From Volvox africanus (lineage: Eukaryota; Chlorophyta; Chlorophyceae; Chlamydomonadales; Volvocaceae), in the NCBI GenBank assembly GCA_030268105.1, contig BSDZ01000055.1, positions 162,461-226,460 on the forward strand: a stretch of DNA of 64,000 nucleotides. Reading direction: 5' to 3'. A program made the translations under genes and the position numbers. The notes beneath the pieces were generated by a model. That model saw only the letters and a list, made by a program, of their open reading frames with translations. It did not search any database and had not been told where the DNA came from. Of this stretch, positions 37,201 through 50,100 are shown piece after piece; position 1 is the stretch's first letter; each line of letters starts with the position of its first letter.

Positions 37201-40200
37201 GCAGTCACGTGTGGTCTCGGACGTGAGCGTAGCGCATGGAAGGGGCTCCGTCCGGGCTGCGTTTTTGTCGTTTTGTTTTGTATGCTAGGTATGTGTGGCA
37301 TGGATGCGGCAGATGGGGTGTGGTGGCATGGATCGTTCATACCATGGTGAAAACCGCCCATCCCATCAGCACTGGGCACGTAAGCACCATTGGGCCAAAT
37401 CAGTAGTACGGTGGGGGACCACGTGCGAACCCTTGGTGACGATCTGTTGCGCACCGTTCGGACGGCAACCCATGCGCACAGATCCAACGCCTTGCCCCAC
37501 GACCCCACGACACGGCACACACCCACACGGACATGGCACACATACTATGTACGTGCGACCCCACAGCTTCCACGTGCACAAAGTCAACAGGAATGCGCTT
37601 CATAAAAGGTGCGTGCAGGCTGGTGCCAGACATCCATCCGTGCGGCTGGATGGGCAGTCTCACGGATGGCCAGGCTTCCATCTCATCTGTGCTGCTTTGC
37701 TGACTGTGCCTGCCTGCAAACGTATGCAGCTCCATACCTTTCTTCATGTGGCTCACGTGTGCACTTTCTTGCACGGCCAGAACCCCCTTCCCGCCCGCTG
37801 ACCTGTGTCGTACATGCAGTCACGTGTGGTCTCGGACGTGAGCGTAGCGCATGGAAGGGGCTCCGTCCGGGCTGCGTTTTTGTCGTTTTGTTTTGTATGC
37901 TAGGTATGTGTGGCATGGATGCGGCAGATGGGGTGTGGTGGCATGGATCGTTCATACCATGGTGAAAACCGCCCATCCCATCAGCACTGGGCACGTAAGC
38001 ACCATTGGGCCAAATCAGTAGTACGGTGGGGGACCACGTGCGAACCCTTGGTGACGATCTGTTGCGCACCGTTCGGACGGCAACCCATGCGCACAGATCC
38101 AACGCCTTGCCCCACGACCCCACGACACGGCACACACACACACGGACATGGCACACATACTATGTACGTGCGACCCCACAGCTTCCACGTGCACAAAGTC
38201 AACAGGAATGCGCTTCATAAAAGGTGCGTGCAGGCTGGTGCCAGACATCCATCCGTGCGGCTGGATGGGCAGTCTCACGGATGGCCAGGCTTCCATCTCA
38301 TCTGTGCTGCTTTGCTGACTGTGCCTGCCTGCAAACGTATGTGTTAGCTATGCAGCTCCATTCCTTTCTTCATGTGGCTCACGTGTGCACTTTCTTGCAC
38401 GGCCAGAACCCCCTTCCCGCCCGCTGACCTGTGTCGTACATGCAGTCACGTGTGGTCTCGGACGTGAGCGTAGCGCATGGAAGGGGCTCCGTCCGGGCTG
38501 CGTTTTTGTCGTTTTGTTTTGTATGCTAGGTATGTGTGTCATGGATGCGGCAGATGGGGTGTGGTGGCATGGATCGTTCATACCATGGTGAAAACCGCCC
38601 ATCCCATCAGCACTGGGCACGTAAGCACCATTGGGCCAAATCAGTAGTACGGTGGGGGACCACGTGCGAACCCTTGGTGACGATCTGTTGCGCACCGTTT
38701 GGACGGCAACCCATGCGCACAGATCCAACGCCTTGCCCCACGACCCCACGACACGGCACACACACACACGGACATGGCACACATACTATGTACGTGCGAC
38801 CCCACAGCTTCCACGTGCACAAAGTCAACAGGAATGCGCTTCATAAAAGGTGCGTGCAGGCTGGTGCCAGACATCCATCCGTGCGGCTGGATGGGCAGTC
38901 TCACGGATGGCCAGGCTTCCATCTCATCTGTGCTGCTTTGCTGACTGTGCCTGCCTGCAAACGTATGCAGCTCCATTCCTTTCTTCATGTGGCTCACGTG
39001 TGCACTTTCTTGCACGGCCAGAACCCCCTTCCCGCCCGCTGACCTGTGTCGTACATGCAGTCACGTGTGGTCTCGGACGTGAGCGTAGCGCATGGAAGGG
39101 GCTCCGTCCGGGCTGCGTTTTTGTCGTTTTGTTTTGTATGCTAGGTATGTGTGGCATGGATGCGGCAGATGGGGTGTGGTGGCATGGATCGTTCATACCA
39201 TGGTGAAAACCGCCCATCCCATCAGCACTGGGCACGTAAGCACCATTGGGCCAAATCAGTAGTACGGTGGGGGACCACGTGCGAACCCTTGGTGACGATC
39301 TGTTGCGCACCGTTTGGACGGCAACCCATGCGCACAGATCCAACGCCTTGCCCCACGACCCCACGACACGGCACACACCCACACGGACATGGCACACATA
39401 CTATGTACGTGCGACCCCACAGCTTCCACGTGCACAAAGTCAACAGGAATGCGCTTCATAAAAGGTGCGTGCAGGCTGGTGCCAGACATCCATCCGTGCG
39501 GCTGGATGGGCAGTCTCACGGATGGCCAGGCTTCCATCTCATCTGTGCTGCTTTGCTGACTGTGCCTGCCTGCAAACGTATGCAGCTCCATTCCTTTCTT
39601 CATGTGGCTCACGTGTGCACTTTCTTGCACGGCCAGAACCCCCTTCCCGCCCGCTGACCTGTGTCGTACATGCAGTCACGTGTGGTCTCGGACGTGAGCG
39701 TAGCGCATGGAAGGGGCTCCGTCCGGGCTGCGTTTTTGTCGTTTTGTTTTGTATGCTAGGTATGTGTGGCATGGATGCGGCAGATGGGGTGTGGTGGCAT
39801 GGATCGTTCATACCATGGTGAAAACCGCCCATCCCATCAGCACTGGGCACGTAAGCACCATTGGGCCAAATCAGTAGTACGGTGGGGGACCACGTGCGAA
39901 CCCTTGGTGACGATCTGTTGCGCACCGTTTGGACGGCAACCCATGCGCACAGATCCAACGCCTTGCCCCACGACCCCACGACACGGCACACACACACACG
40001 GACATGGCACACATACTATGTACGTGCGACCCCACAGCTTCCACGTGCACAAAGTCAACAGGAATGCGCTTCATAAAAGGTGCGTGCAGGCTGGTGCCAG
40101 ACATCCATCCGTGCGGCTGGATGGGCAGTCTCACGGATGGCCAGGCTTCCATCTCATCTGTGCTGCTTTGCTGACTGTGCCTGCCTGCAAACGTATGCAG

Positions 40201-42247
40201 CTCCATTCCTTTCTTCATGTGGCTCACGTGTGCACTTTCTTGCACGGCCAGAACCCCCTTCCCGCCCGCTGACCTGTGTCGTACATGCAGTCACGTGTGG
40301 TCTCGGACGTGAGCGTAGCGCATGGAAGGGGCTCCGTCCGGGCTGCGTTTTTGTCGTTTTGTTTTGTATGCTAGGTATGTGTGGCATGGATGCGGCAGAT
40401 GGGGTGTGGTGGCATGGATCGTTCATACCATGGTGAAAACCGCCCATCCCATCAGCACTGGGCACGTAAGCACCATTGGGCCAAATCAGTAGTACGGTGG
40501 GGGACCACGTGCGAACCCTTGGTGACGATCTGTTGCGCACCGTTCGGACGGCAACCCATGCGCACAGATCCAACGCCTTGCCCCACGACCCCACGACACG
40601 GCACACACACACACGGACATGGCACACATACTATGTACGTGCGACCCCACAGCTTCCACGTGCACAAAGTCAACAGGAATGCGCTTCATAAAAGGTGCGT
40701 GCAGGCTGGTGCCAGACATCCATCCGTGCGGCTGGATGGGCAGTCTCACGGATGGCCAGGCTTCCATCTCATCTGTGCTGCTTTGCTGACTGTGCCTGCC
40801 TGCAAACGTATGTGTTAGCTATGCAGCTCCATTCCTTTCTTCATGTGGCTCACGTGTGCACTTTCTTGCACGGCCAGAACCCCCTTCCCGCCCGCTGACC
40901 TGTGTCGTACATGCAGTCACGTGTGGTCTCGGACGTGAGCGTAGCGCATGGAAGGGGCTCCGTCCGGGCTGCGTTTTTGTCGTTTTGTTTTGTATGCTAG
41001 GTATGTGTGGCATGGATGCGGCAGATGGGGTGTGGTGGCATGGATCGTTCATACCATGGTGAAAACCGCCCATCCCATCAGCACTGGGCACGTAAGCACC
41101 ATTGGGCCAAATCAGTAGTACGGTGGGGGACCACGTGCGAACCCTTGGTGACGATCTGTTGCGCACCGTTTGGACGGCAACCCATGCGCACAGATCCAAC
41201 GCCTTGCCCCACGACCCCACGACACGGCACACACACACACGGACATGGCACACATACTATGTACGTGCGACCCCACAGCTTCCACGTGCACAAAGTCAAC
41301 AGGAATGCGCTTCATAAAAGGTGCGTGCAGGCTGGTGCCAGACATCCATCCGTGCGGCTGGATGGGCAGTCTCACGGATGGCCAGGCTTCCATCTCATCT
41401 GTGCTGCTTTGCTGACTGTGCCTGCCTGCAAACGTATGCAGCTCCATTCCTTTCTTCATGTGGCTCACGTGTGCACTTTCTTGCACGGCCAGAACCCCCT
41501 TCCCGCCCGCTGACCTGTGTCGTACATGCAGTCACGTGTGGTCTCGGACGTGAGCGTAGCGCATGGAAGGGGCTCCGTCCGGGCTGCGTTTTTGTCGTTT
41601 TGTTTTGTATGCTAGGTATGTGTGGCATGGATGCGGCAGATGGGGTGTGGTGGCATGGATCGTTCATACCATGGTGAAAACCGCCCATCCCATCAGCACT
41701 GGGCACGTAAGCACCATTGGGCCAGATCAGTAGTACGGTGGGGGACCACGTGCGAACCCTTGGTGACGATCTGTTGCGCACCGTTTGGACGGCAACCCAT
41801 GCGCACAGATCCAACGCCTTGCCCCACGACCCCACGACACGGCACACACACACACGGACATGGCACACATACTATGTACGTGCGACCCCACAGCTTCCAC
41901 GTGCACAAAGTCAACAGGAATGCGCTTCATAAAAGGTGCGTGCAGGCTGGTGCCAGACATCCATCCGTGCGGCTGGATGGGCAGTCTCACGGATGGCCAG
42001 GCTTCCATCTCATCTGTGCTGCTTTGCTGACTGTGCCTGCCTGCAAACGTATGTGTTAGCTATGCAGCTCCATTCCTTTCTTCATGTGGCTCACGTGTGC
42101 ACTTTCTTGCACGGCCAGAACCCCCTTCCCGCCCGCTGACCTGTGTCGTACATGCAGTCACGTGTGGTCTCGGACGTGAGCGTAGCGCATGGAAGGGGCT
42201 CCGTCCGGGCTGCGTTTTTGTCGTTTTGTTTTGTATGCTAGGTATGT
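34203..42247. repeat. Mixed block, 13 monomers
   Basis: Starts and lengths: 34203 (615), 34818 (599), 35417 (626), 36043 (626), 36669 (626), 37295 (615), 37910 (626), 38536 (615), 39151 (615), 39766 (615), 40381 (626), 41007 (615), 41622 (626). Only one short copy. Variants: CCATACC with A at 37736; GTGTCATGG with T at 38539; GGCGGCATGG near 34847; GGGCCAGATC near 41724. All lengths match one of the three forms exactly. Confidence 0.5.
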
Positions 42248-44093
42248 GTGGCATGGATGCGGCAGATGGAGTGTGGCGGCATGGATCGTTCATACCATGG
42301 TGAAAACCGCCCATCCCATCAGCACTGGGCACGTAAGCACCATTGGGCCAAATCAGTAGTACGGTGGGGGACCACGTGCGAACCCTTGGTGACGATCTGT
42401 TGCGCACCGTTTGGACGGCAACCCATGCGCACAGATCCAACGCCTTGCCCCACGACCCCACGACACGGCACACACCCACACGGACATGGCACACATACTA
42501 TGTACGTGCGACCCCACAGCTTCCACGTGCACAAAGTCAACAGGAATGCGCTTCATAAAAGGTGCGTGCAGGCTGGTGCCAGACATCCATCCGTGCGGCT
42601 GGATGGGCAGTCTCACGGATGGCCAGGCTTCCATCTCATCTGTGCTGCTTTGCTGACTGTGCCTGCCTGCAAACGTATGCAGCTCCATTCCTTTCTTCAT
42701 GTGGCTCACGTGTGCACTTTCTTGCACGGCCAGAACCCCCTTCCCGCCCGCTGGCCTGTGTCGTACATGCAGTCACGTGTGGTCTCGGACGTGAGCGTAG
42801 CGCATGGAAGGGGCTCCGTCCGGGCTGCGTTTTTGTCCTTTTTCTTTTGTATGCTAGGTATGTGTGGCATGGATGCGGCAGATGGGGTGTGGCGGCATGG
42901 ATCGTTCATACCATGGTGAAAACCGCCCATCCCATCAGCACTGGGCACGTAAGCACCATTGGGCCAAATCAGTAGTACGGTGGGAGACCACGTGCGAACC
43001 CTTGGTGACGATCTGTTGCGCACCGTTTGGACGGCAACCCATGCGCACAGATCCAACGCCTTGCCCCACGACCCCACGACACGGCACACACCCACACGGA
43101 CATGGCACACATACTATGTACGTGCGACCCCACAGCTTCCACGTGCACAAAGTCAACAGGAATGCGCTTCATAAAAGGTGCGTGCAGGCTGGTGCCAGAC
43201 ATCCATCCGTGCGGCTGGATGGGCAGTCTCACGGATGGCCAGGCTTCCATCTCATCTGTGCTGCTTTGCTGACTGTGCCTGCCTGCAAACGTATGCAGCT
43301 CCATTCCTTTCTTCATGTGGCTCACGTGTGCACTTTCTTGCACGGCCAGAACCCCCTTCCCGCCCGCTGACCTGTGTCGTACATGCAGTCACGTGTGGTC
43401 TCGGACGTGAGCGTAGCGCATGGAAGGGGCTCCGTCCGGGCTGCGTTTTTGTCCTTTTTCTTTTGTATGCTAGGTATGTGTGGCATGGATGCGGCAGATG
43501 GGGTGTGGCGGCATGGATCGTTCATACCATGGTGAAAACCGCCCATCCCATCAGCACTGGGCACGTAAGCACCATTGGGCCAAATCAGTAGTACGGTGGG
43601 AGACCACGTGCGAACCCTTGGTGACGATCTGTTGCGCACCGTTTGGACGGCAACCCATGCGCACAGATCCAACGCCTTGCCCCACGACCCCACGACACGG
43701 CACACACCCACACGGACATGGCACACATACTATGTACGTGCGACCCCACAGCTTCCACGTGCACAAAGTCAACAGGAATGCGCTTCATAAAAGGTGCGTG
43801 CAGGCTGGTGCCAGACATCCATCCGTGCGGCTGGATGGGCAGTCTCACGGATGGCCAGGCTTCCATCTCATCTGTGCTGCTTTGCTGACTGTGCCTGCCT
43901 GCAAACGTATGCAGCTCCATTCCTTTCTTCATGTGGCTCACGTGTGCACTTTCTTGCACGGCCAGAACCCCCTTCCCGCCCGCTGACCTGTGTCGTACAT
44001 GCAGTCACGTGTGGTCTCGGACGTGAGCGTAGCGCATGGAAGGGGCTCCGTCCGGGCTGCGTTTTGTCGTTTTGTTTTGTATGCTAGGTATGT
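42248..44093. repeat. 616-bp sub-family, three monomers
   Basis: Starts 42248, 42864 and 43480, spaced 616, 616 and 614. The first two end in a changed T-rich tract, GTCCTTTTTCTTTTG (near 42836 and 43452), in place of GTCGTTTTGTTTTG. The copies at 42864 and 43480 share GGGAGACC and GTGGCGGCATGG. The copy at 42248 has private changes (GATGGAGTG near 42267, CTGGCCTG near 42751). The two changed tracts 616 bp apart indicate a recent tandem duplication of a diverged monomer. The third ends in a shortened T run (four T). Confidence 0.5.
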
Positions 44094-47000
44094 GTGGCAT
44101 GGATCCGGCAGATGGGGTGTGGTGGCATGGATCGTTCATACCATGGTGAAAACCGCCCATCCCATCAGCACTGGGCACGTAAGCACCATTGGGCCAAATC
44201 AGTAGTACGGTGGGGGACCACGTGCGAACCCTTGGTGACGATCTGTTGCGCACCGTTTGGACGGCAACCCATGCGCACAGATCCAACGCCTTGCCCCACG
44301 ACCCCACGACACGGCACACACACACACGGACATGGCACACATACTATGTACGTGCGACCCCACAGCTTCCACGTGCACAAAGTCAACAGGAATGCGCTTC
44401 ATAAAAGGTGCGTGCAGGCTGGTGCCAGACATCCATCCGTGCGGCTGGATGGGCAGTCTCACGGATGGCCAGGCTTCCATCTCATCTGTGCTGCTTTGCT
44501 GACTGTGCCTGCCTGCAAACGTATGCAGCTCCATTCCTTTCTTCATGTGGCTCACGTGTGCACTTTCTTGCACGGCCAGAACCCCCTTCCCGCCCGCTGA
44601 CCTGTGTCGTACATGCAGTCACGTGTGGTCTCGGACGTGAGCGTAGCGCATGGAAGGGGCTCCGTCCGGGCTGCGTTTTTGTCGTTTTGTTTTGTATGCT
44701 AGGTATGTGTGGCATGGATGCGGCAGATGGGGTGTGGTGGCATGGATCGTTCATACCATGGTGAAAACCGCCCATCCCATCAGCACTGGGCACGTAAGCA
44801 CCATTGGGCCAAATCAGTAGTACGGTGGGGGACCACGTGCGAACCCTTGGTGACGATCTGTTGCGCACCGTTTGGACGGCAACCCATGCGCACAGATCCA
44901 ACGCCTTGCCCCACGACCCCACGACACGGCACACACACACACGGACATGGCACACATACTATGTACGTGCGACCCCACAGCTTCCACGTGCACAAAGTCA
45001 ACAGGAATGCGCTTCATAAAAGGTGCGTGCAGGCTGGTGCCAGACATCCATCCGTGCGGCTGGATGGGCAGTCTCACGGATGGCCAGGCTTCCATCTCAT
45101 CTGTGCTGCTTTGCTGACTGTGCCTGCCTGCAAACGTATGTGTTAGCTATGCAGCTCCATTCCTTTCTTCATGTGGCTCACGTGTGCACTTTCTTGCACG
45201 GCAGAACCCCCTTCCCGCCCGCTGACCTGTGTCGTACATGCAGTCACGTGTGGTCTCGGACGTGAGCGTAGCGCATGGAAGGGGCTCCGTCCGGGCTGCG
45301 TTTTTGTCGTTTTGTTTTGTATGCTAGGTATGTGTGGCATGGATGCGGCAGATGGGGTGTGGTGGCATGGATCGTTCATACCATGGTGAAAACCGCCCAT
45401 CCCATCAGCACTGGGCACGTAAGCACCATTGGGCCAAATCAGTAGTACGGTGGGGGACCACGTGCGAACCCTTGGTGACGATCTGTTGCGCACCGTTTGG
45501 ACGGCAACCCATGCGCACAGATCCAACGCCTTGCCCCACGACCCCACGACACGGCACACACACACACGGACATGGCACACATACTATGTACGTGCGACCC
45601 CACAGCTTCCACGTGCACAAAGTCAACAGGAATGCGCTTCATAAAAGGTGCGTGCAGGCTGGTGCCAGACATCCATCCGTGCGGCTGGATGGGCAGTCTC
45701 ACGGATGGCCAGGCTTCCATCTCATCTGTGCTGCTTTGCTGACTGTGCCTGCCTGCAAACGTATGCAGCTCCATTCCTTTCTTCATGTGGCTCACGTGTG
45801 CACTTTCTTGCACGGCCAGAACCCCCTTCCCGCCCGCTGACCTGTGTCGTACATGCAGTCACGTGTGGTCTCGGACGTGAGCGTAGCGCATGGAAGGGGC
45901 TCCGTCCGGGCTGCGTTTTTGTCGTTTTGTTTTGTATGCTAGGTATGTGTGTCATGGATGCGGCAGATGGGGTGTGGTGGCATGGATCGTTCATACCATG
46001 GTGAAAACCGCCCATCCCATCAGCACTGGGCACGTAAGCACCATTGGGCCAAATCAGTAGTACGGTGGGGGACCACGTGCGAACCCTTGGTGACGATCTG
46101 TTGCGCACCGTTTGGACGGCAACCCATGCGCACAGATCCAACGCCTTGCCCCACGACCCCACGACACGGCACACACCCACACGGACATGGCACACATACT
46201 ATGTACGTGCGACCCCACAGCTTCCACGTGCACAAAGTCAACAGGAATGCGCTTCATAAAAGGTGCGTGCAGGCTGGTGCCAGACATCCATCCGTGCGGC
46301 TGGATGGGCAGTCTCACGGATGGCCAGGCTTCCATCTCATCTGTGCTGCTTTGCTGACTGTGCCTGCCTGCAAACGTATGTGTTAGCTATGCAGCTCCAT
46401 TCCTTTCTTCATGTGGCTCACGTGTGCACTTTCTTGCACGGCCAGAACCCCCTTCCCGCCCGCTGACCTGTGTCGTACATGCAGTCACGTGTGGTCTCGG
46501 ACGTGAGCGTAGCGCATGGAAGGGGCTCCGTCCGGGCTGCGTTTTTGTCGTTTTGTTTTGTATGCTAGGTATGTGTGGCATGGATGCGGCAGATGGGGTG
46601 TGGTGGCATGGATCGTTCATACCATGGTGAAAACCGCCCATCCCATCAGCACTGGGCACGTAAGCACCATTGTGCCAAATCAGTAGTACGGTGGGGGACC
46701 ACGTGCGAACCCTTGGTGACGATCTGTTGCGCACCGTTCGGACGGCAACCCATGCGCACAGATCCAACGCCTTGCCCCACGACCCCACGACACGGCACAC
46801 ACACACACGGACATGGCACACATACTATGTACGTGCGACCCCACAGCTTCCACGTGCACAAAGTCAACAGGAATGCGCTTCATAAAAGGTGCGTGCAGGC
46901 TGGTGCCAGACATCCATCCGTGCGGCTGGATGGGCAGTCTCACGGATGGCCAGGCTTCCATCTCATCTGTGCTGCTTTGCTGACTGTGCCTGCCTGCAAA

Positions 47001-47189
47001 CGTATGCAGCTCCATACCTTTCTTCATGTGGCTCACGTGTGCACTTTCTTGCACGGCCAGAACCCCCCTTCCCGCCCGCTGACCTGTGTCGTACATGCAG
47101 TCACGTGTGGTCTCGGACGTGAGCGTAGCGCATGGAAGGGGCTCCGTCCGGGCTGCGTTTTTGTCGTTTTGTTTGTATGCTAGGTATGT
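44094..47189. repeat. Mixed block, five monomers
   Basis: Starts and lengths: 44094 (615), 44709 (625), 45334 (615), 45949 (626), 46575 (615). The anchor at 44094 reads GGATCCGG. The 625-bp copy is a long form with one C lost in CACGGCAGAACC near 45200. The copy at 45949 has GTGTCATGG, and that at 46575 has both TTGTGCC (T at 46673) and CCATACC (A at 47016). Single-base indels begin to appear here and increase to the right. Confidence 0.5.
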
Positions 47190-50100
47190 GTGGCATGGAT
47201 GCGGCAGATGGGGTGTGGTGGCATGGATCGTTCATACCATGGTGAAAACCGCCCATCCCATCAGCACTGGGCACGTAAGCACCATTGGGCCAAATCAGTA
47301 GTACGGTGGGGGACCACGTGCGAACCCTTGGTGACGATCTGTTGCGCACCGTTCGGACGGCAACCCATGCGCACAGATCCAACGCCTTGCCCCACGACCC
47401 CACGACACGGCACACACACACACGGACATGGCACACCTACTATGTACGTGCGACCCCACAGCTTCCACGTGCACAAAGTCAACAGGAATGCGCTTCATAA
47501 AAGGTGCGTGCAGGCTGGTGCCAGACATCCATCCGTGCGGCTGGATGGGCAGTCTCACGGATGGCCAGGCTTCCATCTCATCTGTGCTGCTTTGCTGACT
47601 GTGCCTGCCTGCAAACGTATGCAGCTCCATTCTTTCTTCATGTGGCTCACGTGTGCACTTTCTTGCACGGCCAGAACCCCCTTCCCGCCCGCTGACCTGT
47701 GTCGTACATGCAGTCACGTGTGGTCTCGGACGTGAGCGTAGCGCATGGAAGGGGCTCCGTCCGGGCTGCGTTTTTGTCGTTTTGTTTTGTATGCTAGGTA
47801 TGTGTGGCATGGATGCGGCAGATGGGGTGTGGTGGCATGGATCGTTCATACCATGGTGAAAACCGCCCATCCCATCAGCACTGGGCACGTAAGCACCATT
47901 GGGCCAAATCAGTAGTACGGTGGGGGACCACGTGCGAACCCTTGGTGACGATCTGTTGCGCACCGTTTGGACGGCAACCCATGCGCACAGATCCAACGCC
48001 TTGCCCCACGACCCACGACACGGCACACACACACACGGACATGGCACACATACTATGTACGTGCGACCCCAACAGCTTCCACGTGCACAAAGTCAACAGG
48101 AATGCGCTTCATAAAAGGTGCGTGCAGGCTGGTGCCAGACATCCATCCGTGCGGCTGGATGCCAGGCTTCCATCTCATCTGTGCTGCTTTGCTGACTGTG
48201 CCTGCCTGCAAACGTATGCAGCTCCATTCCTTTCTTCATGTGGCTCACGTGTGCACTTTCTTGCACGGCCAGAACCCCTTCCCGCCCGCTGACCTGTGTC
48301 GTACATGCAGTCACGTGTGGTCTCGGACGTGAGCGTAGCGCATGGAAGGGGCTCCGTCCGGGCTGCGTTTTTGTCGTTTTGTTTTGTATGCTAGGTATGT
48401 GTGGGATGGATGCGGCAGATGGGGGTGTGGTGGCATGGATCGTTCATACCATGGTGAAAACCGCCCATCCCATCAGCACTGGGCACGTAAGCACCATTGG
48501 CCAAATCAGTAGTACGGTGGGGGACCACGTGCGAACCCTTGGTGACGATCTGTTGCGCACCGTTCGGACGGCAACCCATGCGCACAGATCCAACGCCTTG
48601 CCCACGACCCCACGACACGGCACACACACACACGGACATGGCACACATACTATGTACGTGCGACCCCACAGCTTCCACGTGCACAAAGTCAACAGGAATG
48701 CGCTTCATAAAAGGTGCGTGCAGGCTGGTGCCAGACATCCATCCGTGCGGCTGGATGGGCAGTCTCACGGATGGCCAGGCTTCCATCTCATCTGTGCTGC
48801 TTTGCTGACTGTGCCTGCCTGCAAACGTATGCAGCTCCATACCTTTCTTCATGTGGCTCACGTGTGCCATTTCTTGCACGGCCAGAACCCCCTTCCCGCC
48901 CGCTGACCTGTGTCGTACATGCAGTCACGTGTGGTCTCGGACGTGAGCGTAGCGCATGGAAGGGGCTCCGTCCGGGCTGCGTTTTTGTCGTTTTGTTTTG
49001 TATGCTAGGTATGTGTGGCATGGATGCGGCAGATGGGGTGTGGTGGCATGGATCGTTCATACCATGGTGAAAACCGCCATCCCATCAGCACTGGGCACGT
49101 AAGCACCATTGGCCAATCAGTAGTACGGTGGGGGACCACGTGCGAACCCTTGGTGACGATCTGTTGCGCACCGTTCGGACGGCAACCCATGCGCACAGAT
49201 CCAACGCCTTGCCCCACGACCCCACGACACGGCACACACCCACACGGACATGGCACACATACTATGTACGTGCGACCCCACAGCTTCCACGTGCACAAAG
49301 TCAACAGGAATGCGCTTCATAAAAGGTGCGTGCAGGCTGGTGCCAGACATCCATCCGTGCGGCTGGATGGGCAGTCTCACGGATGGCCAGGCTTCCATCT
49401 CATCTGTGCTGCTTTGCTGACTGTGCCTGCCTGCAAACGTATGCAGCTCCATTCCTTTCTTCATGTGGCTCACGTGTGCACTTTCTTGCACGGCCAGAAC
49501 CCCCTTCCCGCCCCGCTGACCTGTGTCGTACATGCAGTCACGTGTGGTCTCGGGACGTGAGCGTAGCGCATGGAAGGGGCTCCGTCCGGGCTGCGTTTTT
49601 GTCGTTTTGTTTTGTATGCTAGGTATGTGTGGCATGGATGCGGCAGATGGGGTGTGGTGGCATGGATCGTTCATACCATGGTGAAAACCGCCCATCCCAT
49701 CAGCACTGGGCACGTAAGCACCATTGGGCCAAATCAGTAGTACGGTGGGGGACCACGTGCGAACCCTTGGTGACGATCTGTTGCGCACCGTTTGGACGGC
49801 AACCCATGCGCACAGATCCAACGCCTTGCCCACGACCCCACGACACGGCACACACACACACGGACATGGCACACATACTATGTACGTGCGACCCCACAGC
49901 TTCCACGTGCACAAAGTCAACAGGAATGCGCTTCATAAAAGGTGCGTGCAGGCTGGTGCCAGACATCCATCCGTGCGGCTGGATGGGCCAGGGCTTCCAT
50001 CTCATCTGTGCTGCTTTGCTGACTGTGCCTGCCTGCAAACGTATGCAGCTCCATTCCTTCTTCATGTGGCTCACGTGTGCACTTTCTTGCACGGCCAGAA

